A stretch of DNA of 38,362 bases from Bacteroidia bacterium (GCA_016742095.1 JACVCJ010000033.1:1-38362); one strand, 5' to 3'. Numbered from the stretch's first letter, positions 7,770 through 16,542 are shown. Notes: a model not told the origin generated them from the letters alone. A program made the numbers and translations.

Positions 7770-9404
7770 ATGGAAGATCAAACACGCAAAACGGGAAAAA
7801 TCAGCTCCGGCAAACACCTTTCTTTCTGGACCGACTCAGACGCTCCGCTTACATACAGGCCCCTGCAGCAGAACAAAGAAGCCGATGTGGTGATCGTAGG
7901 CGGAGGTATTGCCGGTGTAAGCATTGCCTACCGCCTGAGCGCCATGGGTAAAAAAGTGATCCTGCTCGAAGACGGGTATATCGGCAGCGGCGAAACCGGG
8001 CGCACTACGGCACACCTGGCCAATGCGCTCGACGATCGTTTTTATCACCTGGAAAGTGTTTTCGGGGAGGAAGGCAGCCGCCTGGCAGCCGAAAGCCACG
8101 GATCGGCCATCGATTTTATAGAACGGGTCTCGGCCATCGAAGGTATCAACTGTAACTTCAGGCGGGTAGATGGCTACCTGTTCCTGCATCCTTCTGACAA
8201 AGCAGAACATATGGACGAGGAATTTGAGGCCGCACGCCGGGCCGGGCTCGATGTGGAAAAAATGGAGGCGGGCCCCGGACTGAAAGTTGCGCCCTGCCTG
8301 TGTTTTCACGGACAAGCCTGCTTTCACCCGATGAAATACCTGAAAGGCCTGTGTGAAGCCGCCATACGTTACGGCGCCGAGGTGTATACAGAAACGCACG
8401 TGAGTGAGATCAACGGCGAAGAAGTGGTCACCGATACCGGCCTGCACGTAAAGGCGCCCTACATTGTGGTGGCCACCAATGCGCCCGTAAGCAGCAAATA
8501 TGTACTGCCGATGAAACAATCGCCTTACCGCAGTTATGTAATTGCCGCCCTCAGTGAAAAAGGCAGACTGCCCGACCTGCTGTGGTGGGACACCGGCGAT
8601 TTTAACGCGGATCCCGATAACCCGCCCTATCACTACGTGCGTACGGAACCCTACAGTGAAACGCAGGACCTGCTGATCGTGGGCGGTGAGGACCACCCTA
8701 CCGGCTTGGCCGATGCAGAGGACATACCGGAAGAAGAACGTTATGAAAAGCTGCTGAACTGGGCCCGTGAACATTTTCACGTTGGTGAGGTACTTTACCG
8801 CTGGAGCGGACAGGTGATGGAACCAGTGGACTCGCTCGGCTACATAGGGCGCAGCCCGGGAAGTACCCCGGGGAACGTACTCCTGGTCTCCGGCGACTCC
8901 GGCCACGGAATGACGCACGGCACCATTGCCGGTATGCTGATCCCGGATATCATAGCCGGCCGCAGCAACCACTGGGAAAAACTGTATAGTCCCTCGCGAT
9001 TCCGCTTTTCACGGGGCGCCGCCTGGATAAAAAGTATGGCCGGCAGTTTTATGGACTACCTGTCGCATAAGCCCGGCCGCAGGGAGAAAGAGGGCCTCGA
9101 CATCAGTGAACTGCGTGAAGGCGAAGGACGCATTATGCGTATCGACGGCGACGATTTCGGGGTATACCGCGATGATCATAACCGGCTGCATTTTGTTTCG
9201 GCCGACTGTACGCACATGGGCTGTACCATAAAATGGAACAACGACGAAAAAACCTGGGACTGCCCCTGTCACGGAAGCCGATTTTCGTATACAGGTGAAG
9301 TACTGAACGGCCCGGCCAATGAGCCGCTCGATTATTACCGGCAGAATCCCATCACCGATAAGATACAGAGTAGATCCGGAAAAACATTAGGTCATGAAAA
9401 ATAA
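7770..9404 (+). CDS. FAD-dependent oxidoreductase with C-terminal Rieske [2Fe-2S] domain
   Basis: 544 residues from ATG 7770. An in-frame TTG at 7740 would add ten residues, but it falls inside the putative promoter. The N-terminal DadA-type domain begins with VVIVGGGIAGVSIAYRLSA (FAD-binding GxGxxG) and an acidic end of strand two (ILLEDG), followed by the GSGETGRTTAH pyrophosphate contact. The C-terminal ~90 residues form a Rieske domain: C480-T-H482-MGC and C498-PC-H501-GS are the two cluster-binding boxes. The fusion is a known cytoplasmic class, annotated as glycine/D-amino acid oxidase-like with Rieske domain. Its substrate is not established. Its stop overlaps the next start by 11 bp and that gene overlaps the third by 4 bp, so the three are probably co-translated. 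Confidence 0.9.
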   Translation: MEDQTRKTGKISSGKHLSFWTDSDAPLTYRPLQQNKEADVVIVGGGIAGVSIAYRLSAMGKKVILLEDGYIGSGETGRTTAHLANALDDRFYHLESVFGEEGSRLAAESHGSAIDFIERVSAIEGINCNFRRVDGYLFLHPSDKAEHMDEEFEAARRAGLDVEKMEAGPGLKVAPCLCFHGQACFHPMKYLKGLCEAAIRYGAEVYTETHVSEINGEEVVTDTGLHVKAPYIVVATNAPVSSKYVLPMKQSPYRSYVIAALSEKGRLPDLLWWDTGDFNADPDNPPYHYVRTEPYSETQDLLIVGGEDHPTGLADAEDIPEEERYEKLLNWAREHFHVGEVLYRWSGQVMEPVDSLGYIGRSPGSTPGNVLLVSGDSGHGMTHGTIAGMLIPDIIAGRSNHWEKLYSPSRFRFSRGAAWIKSMAGSFMDYLSHKPGRREKEGLDISELREGEGRIMRIDGDDFGVYRDDHNRLHFVSADCTHMGCTIKWNNDEKTWDCPCHGSRFSYTGEVLNGPANEPLDYYRQNPITDKIQSRSGKTLGHEK

Positions 9405-10038
9405 CATTTTACCCAAACAGCACAAGGGTGCACAAACCAGCGCGGAAGCGCACAGGGAGGCTGCTTCCACGGAAGAGGCGCGCCATATTTTTACGGAAGC
9501 AAGGCGCCGCATGCTCGATATCAGCAACTGGCACCGCTACGGGCTGCCGGGCAGCGTTTTTACACTCACGGATTCCAACGGAAGGCCCGTACGGCGGCAT
9601 GCCCAGCTGTACGATCATATCCGCATCGACCTGCCGGGTCCGGGTCCCGTATCCGGCGATGGTTACGACTGGGTGTACATTGAAGCGGTAAAGGCCGAGA
9701 ACGACCCGGAACGCGATAGCGATTTCTTTGCTTTCCGCGTGCGACCCGTACCCAATCCGGCCGATAAAAAAGACGGGGAAGACAAAGACACTTCTCATTT
9801 TTACACGGACGATACCACCAGTACCTTTATCCTGGAACGCAGTGGACAACGCATAACCGCCGCTGAAAAGGGACGCAACGAAGTGCCCAATACCCAGGCT
9901 TCGGAAACGGCAGATAAAATACGTAATACGGTAGTTGCTGCCGGTGCAGCCATCGGTTTTGCCTCCATACAGTGGAAAGCGCTCATGGAAGGCTGGCTGG
10001 ATACCGATACCGATACTGAAAATCACATTGAAACATGA
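9394..10038 (+). CDS. uncharacterised protein in the FAD/Rieske operon
   Basis: 214 residues with no family I recognise. The N-terminal ~60 residues are helical and charged (AHREAASTEEARHIFTEARR). The middle looks like a small beta domain containing SVFTLTDSNGRPV, HIRIDLPGPG and a YDWVYIEAVK strand. It ends with a Thr/Ser/Asp-rich region and a C-terminal segment VVAAGAAIGFASIQWKAL, hydrophobic enough to be a short membrane or amphipathic helix. It overlaps the oxidoreductase gene by 11 bp and the following gene by 4 bp (ATGA), which implies tight coupling. The phrase W-VYIEAVKAENDP followed by FFAFRVRPVPNP suggests a structural or ligand-sensing fold rather than an enzyme (inference). The function is likely tied to the oxidoreductase. 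Confidence 0.72.
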   Translation: MKNNILPKQHKGAQTSAEAHREAASTEEARHIFTEARRRMLDISNWHRYGLPGSVFTLTDSNGRPVRRHAQLYDHIRIDLPGPGPVSGDGYDWVYIEAVKAENDPERDSDFFAFRVRPVPNPADKKDGEDKDTSHFYTDDTTSTFILERSGQRITAAEKGRNEVPNTQASETADKIRNTVVAAGAAIGFASIQWKALMEGWLDTDTDTENHIET

Positions 10039-10499
10039 AAGCGCTGAAAATACTGCTCTGGGGCCAGGGGACCTATTACCTGCTGAGCGGGTTATGGCCC
10101 CTGGCCGATATAGAGAGCTTTATGGAAGTTACCGGGCCCAAGACCGATATATGGCTGGTAAAGACCCTGGGACTGGTATTGCTCCCCGTCGCGGCCTCGC
10201 TGCTTTCGTATATTTATGACAGTGATAAGCCCCGGTTTCCTGCACTCGTACTGGGCGCAGGATCAGCGGCGGCTTTCGCCTGCGTAGATTTTTACTATTC
10301 GGGCAGGGGCATCATACCGGAGGTATATGCGGCCGACGGACTGGTACAAATGGTATTCCTGCTGCTCTGGGCCATTATTGCCCTGCGGATGCTCAGGCGC
10401 CGCCCGCGGCGGGTAAGGCCAAGGTATTCCCGCTGGTATCGTCCTTTCCATTCACATCCACACGGCGGCGGGGAAGCGCCATGGGGTAATGTTCATTAA
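10035..10499 (+). CDS. small integral membrane protein
   Basis: 154 residues with about four hydrophobic segments: ILLWGQGTYYLLSGLW, TLGLVLLPVAASLLSYI, ALVLGAGSAAAFACVDFYY and MVFLLLWAIIALRML. The last is followed by an arginine-rich tail (RRRPRRVRPRYSRWYRP). The size and four-segment pattern resemble small uncharacterised bacterial inner-membrane proteins; I cannot name the family. It starts within the stop of the previous gene (ATGA overlap). The last ~35 codons run into the 3' end of the convergent channel gene, a 107-bp tail-to-tail overlap. The tail may therefore be a non-conserved read-through extension past the last membrane helix. Confidence 0.65.
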   Translation: MKALKILLWGQGTYYLLSGLWPLADIESFMEVTGPKTDIWLVKTLGLVLLPVAASLLSYIYDSDKPRFPALVLGAGSAAAFACVDFYYSGRGIIPEVYAADGLVQMVFLLLWAIIALRMLRRRPRRVRPRYSRWYRPFHSHPHGGGEAPWGNVH

Positions 10500-11526
10500 T
10501 ATACGTAATTAACTGTTCGCGCACCTGGCTTTCCAGGGTACCGGCATCGTCTGAATTACGGGCGCTCATGGACGCGCGTATCTCGATCGTATAGGCATCG
10601 GCACCGGTCACCACCAGGCTCCATTTGCGCTTATCCCAGAGTTCACTGGCAGCCAGCCATTCTTTGAACGCCTGCCGCAGTTCGGCCACCGGCAGCGAAT
10701 AATCGGCATAGATCTTTACCTTACCGATGATCTCGGGCGATACCAGGGTCCAGTTCTCGAAGGTATCTTCCAGGAAATAGTTGATGGGCACCACCAGGCG
10801 GCGGCCGTCCCACACGTTCACCACCACAAAGGTGAGCGTAATATCGGCTATGGTGCCCGACTGTCCGTCTACCACCACCATATCGCCGATACGCACCGAC
10901 TGCGAAAGGGCGATCTGTACGCCGGCAAAAATGGTCCCCAGGCTTTTCTGGGCGGCAAAACCCAGTATCAGGCCCAGCAGCCCGGCAGAGGCCAGCAGCT
11001 TATCGCCCACGTCGCGCACGGCCTCAAAGGTGGTAAGCACGGCAATGGTAACCCCAAACATGATCACGATGTTCATCATACGCTGCAGCAGCTGGTACTT
11101 GGTTGCCACCTTGCGGTAGGTAAAATCGGAAGGATTAACGGCCCGTACCTTAGAGCGGTGAATGATGTACACTTTGGCAAAATCGACCACGCCCCACAAA
11201 AAGAAACCGACGGAAATAATTACCCAGATATGCAGCCCGTGCAGTATGGTCTCATACAGTTTGGGACCGATCACGGCGCGCATCAGCGGAAAGCCCGACA
11301 TAATGGTCACACTCACGATCAGCAGCAGCCCGGGCACATACATGCTGCGGTTCATGGCGCTGGCAAAAAAATACTCCTTTTTCTTCATCCAGCGGCGCAG
11401 TATAAAGAAGAACAGCAGGTACAGGATGAGTCCCCCGAACAGGATCCCCGCCATACCACTGAGCCGTTCCATCAGTTTTGCCCCGGAATCGGGCGCTGCC
11501 GCTGCAAACATCATGATCTGTTCCAT
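10393..11526 (-). CDS. MscS-family mechanosensitive channel
   Basis: 377 residues. There are three or four N-terminal membrane helices (GILFGGLILYLLFFFILRR, GLLLIVSVTIMSGFP, WVIISVGFFLWGVVDF, MMNIVIMFGVTIAVL). The pore-lining helix and junction LLASAGLLGLILGFAAQKSL follow at about 190-210. The beta domain contains IRIGD-like VRIGDMVVVDG, then TFVVVNVWDGRRLVVPINYF and FENWTL. These are diagnostic for MscS channels, which release small solutes on hypo-osmotic shock in the inner membrane. The gene starts 6 bp after the cyanophycinase stop and is probably the third gene of cphA-cphB-mscS. The link to storage-polymer turnover is inference; breakdown of cyanophycin releases osmotically active dipeptide and amino acids. 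The 3' end overlaps the convergent membrane-protein gene. Confidence 0.93.
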   Translation of the reverse strand: MEQIMMFAAAAPDSGAKLMERLSGMAGILFGGLILYLLFFFILRRWMKKKEYFFASAMNRSMYVPGLLLIVSVTIMSGFPLMRAVIGPKLYETILHGLHIWVIISVGFFLWGVVDFAKVYIIHRSKVRAVNPSDFTYRKVATKYQLLQRMMNIVIMFGVTIAVLTTFEAVRDVGDKLLASAGLLGLILGFAAQKSLGTIFAGVQIALSQSVRIGDMVVVDGQSGTIADITLTFVVVNVWDGRRLVVPINYFLEDTFENWTLVSPEIIGKVKIYADYSLPVAELRQAFKEWLAASELWDKRKWSLVVTGADAYTIEIRASMSARNSDDAGTLESQVREQLITYINEHYPMALPRRRVDVNGKDDTSGNTLALPAAGGA

Positions 11527-11532
11527 ATCGCT

Positions 11533-12411
11533 TTATTTTTTATGTGCTGTTACGTCCTCTTCGTCCGGTATAAATTCCCGTTCACTGAATACAAAGGCAT
11601 CGCCGTTCTTTAAAATGTGCACCGTGAGGTTTTCCACACTGAGGGCCTCATTTTCGGCCGCAAAGGGCATATTGGTGTGCCGTATGCGCGATGCGTCGAT
11701 AATGATCACCATACCCGAACCCAGGCAGCGGGCCCTGTCGCCTCCGGTAATAAGCAGGGCCGCGTCCTCGCCCAGCCCCACACCGATGTGATGCGGGTTC
11801 ATCATTACGGCCTGTACCAGTCGTCCGAAGCGGCCACGTTCCACAAAATGCGTATCGATAATGCAGTGCTGCACAAAACCGAGACCCGAGGACACTTTTA
11901 CATTCCCTTTACGCATGGGCACATTGCCGTCTCCCTGGTAGATCATCAGTGCGGAAGCTGCCATAGCCCCGGCGCTGGTCCCGGCCAGCAGGAAACCGGC
12001 ATCTTCGTGGTAACGGCGGTGTATCTCCTCCATCACCGGTGTGCCGCCCAGTATGGCCGCAAGGCGGAACTGATCGCCTCCGCTCAGGAATACCGCATGG
12101 GTCTTCCGGATGCGTTCGATCAGTTCTTTACCGGCCGCCGTTTTTTTATCCTCGATACGCATATGACCTATTTCGGCAAAACCGAGTTTCTGGAACACCG
12201 AGCGGTATTTACGCATCATTTTCACCGGTATTCCCGATGCCGACGTGATCACTTCTACCGATGCCTTTTTGCGCCTGCTTTCGGGCAACAGGTTCAGCAG
12301 TATCTCATAGTGCTCGAAATTCCGGCCGGGATTATCGGTATCATCGCCTTTGTCTTCGGCACCGCCGATGATCAGCAGACGACCTTTCGGTGTATCTTCC
12401 CTGTGGTTCAT
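11533..12411 (-). CDS. cphB: cyanophycinase (peptidase S51)
   Basis: 292 residues, typical for CphB. The fold is recognised by GRLLIIGGAEDKGDD at the N-terminus, VFLSGGDQFRLA, and the nucleophile elbow GTSAGAMAAS with serine at about residue 146. FVERGRFGRLVQAV and GLGEDAALLI follow. The enzyme is a cytoplasmic serine exopeptidase that cuts cyanophycin (multi-L-arginyl-poly-L-aspartate) to beta-Asp-Arg dipeptides. The start overlaps the cphA stop by 4 bp, so synthesis and degradation enzymes are translationally coupled. No signal peptide is seen, which fits an intracellular enzyme rather than the secreted cyanophycinases of scavengers. Confidence is high because the motif and the partner gene agree. 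Confidence 0.94.
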   Translation of the reverse strand: MNHREDTPKGRLLIIGGAEDKGDDTDNPGRNFEHYEILLNLLPESRRKKASVEVITSASGIPVKMMRKYRSVFQKLGFAEIGHMRIEDKKTAAGKELIERIRKTHAVFLSGGDQFRLAAILGGTPVMEEIHRRYHEDAGFLLAGTSAGAMAASALMIYQGDGNVPMRKGNVKVSSGLGFVQHCIIDTHFVERGRFGRLVQAVMMNPHHIGVGLGEDAALLITGGDRARCLGSGMVIIIDASRIRHTNMPFAAENEALSVENLTVHILKNGDAFVFSEREFIPDEEDVTAHKK

Positions 12412-15092
12412 GCACTGGGTTTTTGTGCCATCATTCCGGGGCCGGGCAGTTCCAGCCGTGTGGAAAAGAATACCTGGGGCCCGTCAAAACGATCGTCCTT
12501 TAATTTGTTCACCTGTTGTATACAATCCTCTACCTTATAGGGCAGCAGCGTCACGAAGGAATCTTTCGAGGCGATGGAGACCGCAAATTCCACAGCTTTA
12601 TGCTGTTCGGGAATAAATACCACGTCCACGCCTGTGTTTACCGAGCGTATGCCTTCCTCGAGCATGGCGCGTATGTGTTCCTGTGTATTCCCGCGCAGGT
12701 TCTCATCGAAGAACACCACGATCAGATCGAACATAGCGGCGGCGTAACGACCGATATTCTGAATGTCCTGGTCGCGGCGGTCGCCCGTGGCCGAAAACAC
12801 CCCGATCTTTTCACTGCAGCGGCGGACGTCGAGGAACTCCTTCAGCCGTTCGAAACCGCCGGGATTGTGTGCATAGTCGATCATTACCCGGAAATCGGGG
12901 AACTCGAACATATTAAAGCGACCGGGAGTCATCTCGGGCGATGGCACAAAGCTGCGGAGCGCTTCACGCAGTACTTCCAGCGGAAAACGCTGCAGGATAC
13001 CTGCCAGTGCGGCGCCCATAATGTTGTAGATCATGCAGCCGGCGGTACCTCCGAGGCTCAGTGGTATCTCGTTCAGGGGCAGCAGGCGCAGCCGCTCATC
13101 GCCGTCGTAGATGGTAAGCCAGCCGTCTTCCTCCACAGCCACGAGGCCGCCTTTTTCGCGGTGGGTAAGTATACGTTCGCAGTCGCAGTTACGGCTGAAC
13201 AGCGCCACATTGCAGCTCATGTTCTTCATCATGCCGTACACCCGGTCGTCATCCGCATTCAGGATGGTATAGCCGTTATCAAAGGTGCTGCGGGCCACCA
13301 CTTCTTTTACGCGGGCCAGGTCGGCCAGGCTGTGTATATCTTTGAGACCGAGGTGGTCTTCGGTAACATTGGTAATAATGCTGATGTTGCAGTGATCGAA
13401 ACCCAGACCGGAACGCAGGATGCCGCCGCGGGCACATTCCAGTACGGCAAAATCGACATCCGGATCGCTGAGTACGGTACGGGTACTCAGGTAGCCGGTA
13501 CAGTCGCCGACCTCGATGCGTTCGCCACCGATATAGATACCGTCGGAAGTGGTAAAACCTACGTTATGTCCGGCATAGGCCGCCATGTGCGCCACCAGCC
13601 GCGTGGTGGTGGTTTTGCCATTGGTACCTGTTACCGCCACAATGGGAATGCGGGCGCTTTTGCCTTCGGGGTACAGCATGTCCAGGACCGGCGCGGCCAC
13701 GTTAACGGCCTGACCATAATACGGCTGCTGATGCATCCGGAAGCCGGGCGAAGCGTTCACTTCCACCACACCGCCGTTGTTCTTACCCAGCGGCTGTGTA
13801 ATATCTTCCGCAATGACATCGATCCCACAGATATCCAGGCCTACAATGCGCGCAATACGTTCGGCCATGTGTACGGTAAAAGGATGCACACGGGAGGTAA
13901 CGTCCATAGAAACGCCACCGGTGCTGAGGTTGGCCGTGTATTTTAGGTGCAGCACTTCGCCGGCGGCCAGTACGCTGTCCATGCCCAGGTTATGTGCTTC
14001 CAGTATCTGCTGTGTAATTTCATCGGCATCGATGAGCGTAAGCGCTTTTTCGTGTCCTTCGCCCCGGTCGGGATGACGGTTGGCCTGTGCGATGAGTGAT
14101 TTCACCGACGAGGTGCCGTTGCCTGTAATAAAAGCCGGGATACGTTTGGCTACGGCCACCAGTTTATAATTAATGAGCAGGAAACGATAGTCGGCGCCCT
14201 GCAGGAAGCGTTCCACGATCACCGTGCGGGAAACTGTCCGGGCCGCTTCAAAGGCACGCAGCGCCTCTTCCATCGTTTTTATATCGGTGGTAACGCCTTT
14301 ACCGTGACGGCCGTTCAGCGGTTTTACCACCAGGGGAAAACCGAAGCGTTCCACCAGGTTTTCCAGTTCGCTTACCGAGGTAGCCGTTCCGCCTTCGGCA
14401 ACCGGTATACAGGCGGCAGAAAGCAGGTTCTTGGTCTCCTGTTTATCGCAGGCCGTATCTACACCTATGCCGCTGGTATTGCCCGTCATGGTGGCGCGGA
14501 TCTTCTGCTGGTTCTTTCCCTGCCCGAAGATCACGAGGGAATCCTCACCTACCCGGCGATACGGGATTCCGCGTTTTTCCGCTTCGGCCACAATGGCCCC
14601 GGTGCTGGGCCCAAAGGCCAGGCGACGTTGTATCCGGCGCAGTTCGTCCAGGTCGGCCTGCAGGTTATAACTGTCGTTGTTCACCAGGGCTTCCGCAAAA
14701 CGTACGGCGGCACGGGCCGCATAACGGCCGGCCTCTTCATGACAATATTCAAAAATAACTTTATACACCCCCGGCTCCCTGCAGGAACGCGTCCGGCCGA
14801 AGCCACAGTCCATCCCCGCGAGCGTCTGCATTTCGAGGGCTATGTGTTCTACGATATGGCCCATCCAGGTACCTTCATCGAGACGTACAAAAAAACCGCC
14901 CTCAAAATCGTATGAACAGCGGTGCATGTACAGCGAGGGCATTTGTTTTTTAAGCCGGGCATTAAAGCCACTGATCATGTGGCTGGGATACTCTTCCAGT
15001 TCTTCAATATCCAGCTTCATTACCACCAGGCGCTGCCTGTAATTGGACCAGAAATTGGGGCCCTTCATCACTTGCATGTCAAGAATTTTCAT
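12408..15092 (-). CDS. cphA: cyanophycin synthetase
   Basis: 894 residues, within the CphA1 range. An N-terminal domain (about 1-160) has HIVEHIALEMQTLAGMDCGF. The ATP-grasp domain (about 215-475) contains FPLVVKPLNGRHGKGVTTDI and ends with VVEVNASPGFRMH; it adds aspartate. The Mur-ligase-like domain (about 485-880) carries the P-loop TGTNGKTTTTRL (Lys about 493), TNVTEDHLG and MIDYAHNPGGF; it adds arginine. Together they build the arginine/aspartate storage polymer using two ATP per unit. It is the first gene of a minus-strand operon with cphB (4-bp overlap) and the channel. The 364-bp upstream spacer holds several palindromes and the terminator of the preceding catalase gene. No broken motif was noticed. 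Confidence 0.96.
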   Translation of the reverse strand: MKILDMQVMKGPNFWSNYRQRLVVMKLDIEELEEYPSHMISGFNARLKKQMPSLYMHRCSYDFEGGFFVRLDEGTWMGHIVEHIALEMQTLAGMDCGFGRTRSCREPGVYKVIFEYCHEEAGRYAARAAVRFAEALVNNDSYNLQADLDELRRIQRRLAFGPSTGAIVAEAEKRGIPYRRVGEDSLVIFGQGKNQQKIRATMTGNTSGIGVDTACDKQETKNLLSAACIPVAEGGTATSVSELENLVERFGFPLVVKPLNGRHGKGVTTDIKTMEEALRAFEAARTVSRTVIVERFLQGADYRFLLINYKLVAVAKRIPAFITGNGTSSVKSLIAQANRHPDRGEGHEKALTLIDADEITQQILEAHNLGMDSVLAAGEVLHLKYTANLSTGGVSMDVTSRVHPFTVHMAERIARIVGLDICGIDVIAEDITQPLGKNNGGVVEVNASPGFRMHQQPYYGQAVNVAAPVLDMLYPEGKSARIPIVAVTGTNGKTTTTRLVAHMAAYAGHNVGFTTSDGIYIGGERIEVGDCTGYLSTRTVLSDPDVDFAVLECARGGILRSGLGFDHCNISIITNVTEDHLGLKDIHSLADLARVKEVVARSTFDNGYTILNADDDRVYGMMKNMSCNVALFSRNCDCERILTHREKGGLVAVEEDGWLTIYDGDERLRLLPLNEIPLSLGGTAGCMIYNIMGAALAGILQRFPLEVLREALRSFVPSPEMTPGRFNMFEFPDFRVMIDYAHNPGGFERLKEFLDVRRCSEKIGVFSATGDRRDQDIQNIGRYAAAMFDLIVVFFDENLRGNTQEHIRAMLEEGIRSVNTGVDVVFIPEQHKAVEFAVSIASKDSFVTLLPYKVEDCIQQVNKLKDDRFDGPQVFFSTRLELPGPGMMAQKPSA

Positions 15093-15456
15093 AGACTGTT
15101 TTGCGTTAAATAAATACTTTGTTATACCTGTAATGCAATCCGGTGCGGAGGGGATAAATAAGGCCGGTTAACGAATGATTCCGGGAGTAGCAATACAGCA
15201 AAAGCCAGACCAAAAATCGGAATTCCGCTCTGCACAAGGCACAGGGCCATATACCACATTTTACACCGGTGTACAGATTGTAGAACTTTCGGAACAAGCG
15301 CTGTGGAAATCTTCCACAAAAAAAGAGATAACATGTTCCTGCCGGAAAAAAGAGATTCCGGAGTGCGGGGGCGTTAAAAAAAAACACCTGCATGCAGCCT
15401 GAACGGTTGCACACAGGTGGCAAGTCACCAGAAAAGTATAACCTTTTTAGAATATA
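15093..15456. promoter_or_regulatory. cphA upstream spacer with four palindromes
   Basis: 364 bp without a supported gene. Palindromes are CGGAATTCCG (15218-15227), TACACCGGTGTA (15262-15273), TGTGGAAATCTTCCACA (15302-15318) and CCGGAA-N8-TTCCGG (15342-15361). Their centres are about 45, 43 and 41 bp apart, close to four helical turns each. The third matches a palindrome upstream of the catalase. The set lies 125-270 bp upstream of the cphA start. Short frames on either strand lack any recognisable protein. Confidence 0.45.
15376..15419 (-). terminator. intrinsic terminator of the manganese catalase gene
   Basis: On the minus strand CACCTG/CAGGTG (15385-15390 with 15414-15419) encloses an inner stem TGCAGCC/GGTTGCA with one G-U pair. 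Nine Ts follow (15376-15384). It sits about 40 bp after the catalase stop and insulates cphA from catalase transcription. Confidence 0.85.
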
Positions 15457-16392
15457 TCAGTCCCGGCCCCATTCCATATTCCGTTGCTCTGAGGCGCCGT
15501 TCACTTCGCGGGAGCGCCGCACAGAAAGTTCCCGTTCCTGCGTACGTATACTCTCTTCGGTGCGTACGGTGCCCCGGGCCTCGGTTTGGGTAAGGCCGTC
15601 CGTTTCTCTTACATAGCTGCGCGGGTTTTCGATAAACTGCCAGTGTTCGCCCAGGCAGGCGCTGGCCCCCTGGTTCCAGGTGCTGCGTATAGGTTCTCCA
15701 TCCCGTTCGGAAAGGTTAAAATACGTATTACTGTGCCGCGGATCGCCCTGGAGTATTCCCGGCGGAAAATTGGGTTCGATGGTATCCAGTGCGGCCTGGA
15801 ACATCTGTGCATGGGCAATTTCGCGGGTCATGAGAAAATTAAGCGTATCCTTTACACCGGGGTCGTCCGTGAACTGTACCAGGTATTCGTATACGATCTT
15901 GGCCCGGGCTTCGGCGGCAATATTGGAACGCAGGTCCACGCTCAGGTCACCGTTGGCGTTCACATAGGCCCCCGACCAGGGATTACCGCCGCTGTCCGTT
16001 ACCAGCGGACCACCGCCGCTCAGTACAAAGAACTGCGGGTTCATCATGGCCTCATGGATATACGTATCCCTGGAATCGCGTCCGTCCAGCAGGCGCGTCA
16101 GCTCCGACTCTTCGGCCACGTTCTTGAGTTCACCGTTCACGCCGCTGAGCAGCATCTGTATGGTAGCGCCCACAATTTCGAGGTGACTGAACTCTTCGGT
16201 GGCAATGTCCATCAGCATATCATACTTATCGGGATACGGATGCCGCACACCAAAAGCCTGCACAAAATACTGCATGGCGGCCTTGAGCTCGCCGTTACCG
16301 CCGCCGAACTGCTCCAGCAGCAAACGGGCAAAACGCGGGTCGGGACGGGAAACACGGGCTTTGAACTGTAATTCTTTCACATGATGAAACAT
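15457..16392 (-). CDS. manganese (non-haem) catalase
   Basis: 311 residues from ATG 16392, which matches the family N-terminus MFHHVKELQFKARVSRPDP. The frame stays open upstream to 16503, but that would add a hydrophobic segment not known for this enzyme. Di-manganese ligands of the ferritin-like four-helix bundle are visible: E in GNGELKAAMQY, E and H in ATEEFSHLEI, E in IAAEARAKIVYE, and E/H in TREIAHAQMF. The enzyme converts H2O2 to water and O2 in the cytoplasm and is common in stress-resistant, desiccation-tolerant bacteria. The C-terminal ~50 residues are charged and Arg/Glu-rich (TQTEARGTVRTEESIRTQER), a variable tail. A TGGTTTTTGA site and a palindrome shared with cphA lie about 190-220 bp upstream. 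Confidence 0.94.
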   Translation of the reverse strand: MFHHVKELQFKARVSRPDPRFARLLLEQFGGGNGELKAAMQYFVQAFGVRHPYPDKYDMLMDIATEEFSHLEIVGATIQMLLSGVNGELKNVAEESELTRLLDGRDSRDTYIHEAMMNPQFFVLSGGGPLVTDSGGNPWSGAYVNANGDLSVDLRSNIAAEARAKIVYEYLVQFTDDPGVKDTLNFLMTREIAHAQMFQAALDTIEPNFPPGILQGDPRHSNTYFNLSERDGEPIRSTWNQGASACLGEHWQFIENPRSYVRETDGLTQTEARGTVRTEESIRTQERELSVRRSREVNGASEQRNMEWGRD

Positions 16393-16534
16393 ACGAACCG
16401 TTTTTAAGTAAATAATTCCGAAAAAAATCAGGGAGAGGATCAGGCTTAACAAAGGACAAAAGCCGGGCCATGTATGCATGCCGTTTTGGATATACCTGTG
16501 CAAATGCCCGCTACAGGCAGAAAAGAAAAAATGA

Positions 16535-16542
16535 CAAAATTA
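16535..16542 (-). promoter_or_regulatory. possible Bacteroidota -7 element (TAATTTTG) upstream of the catalase
   Basis: The minus strand carries TAATTTTG, matching the Bacteroidota TAnnTTTG consensus, 142 bp upstream of the catalase start. The expected TTTG 19 bp further upstream is only partly present (ATTT). It is an alternative to the TTTTTG motif at 16600-16615. Confidence 0.25.

Noticed and set aside
7836-8972. 378-codon open frame on the minus strand
   Set aside because: Antisense to the FAD/Rieske gene, with composition typical of a reverse-frame artefact.
12516-13946. 476-codon open frame on the plus strand
   Set aside because: It is antisense to cphA, whose domains and motifs are intact; the product has no family features.
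15106-15423. 105-codon frame in the cphA upstream spacer
   Set aside because: It crosses the catalase terminator and several palindromes, and shows no coding-like codon use or family.
16393-16503. Upstream extension of the catalase with a hydrophobic segment
   Set aside because: Manganese catalases begin at the MFHHVKEL-type start and are cytoplasmic. The extra 37 codons contain the likely promoter region.
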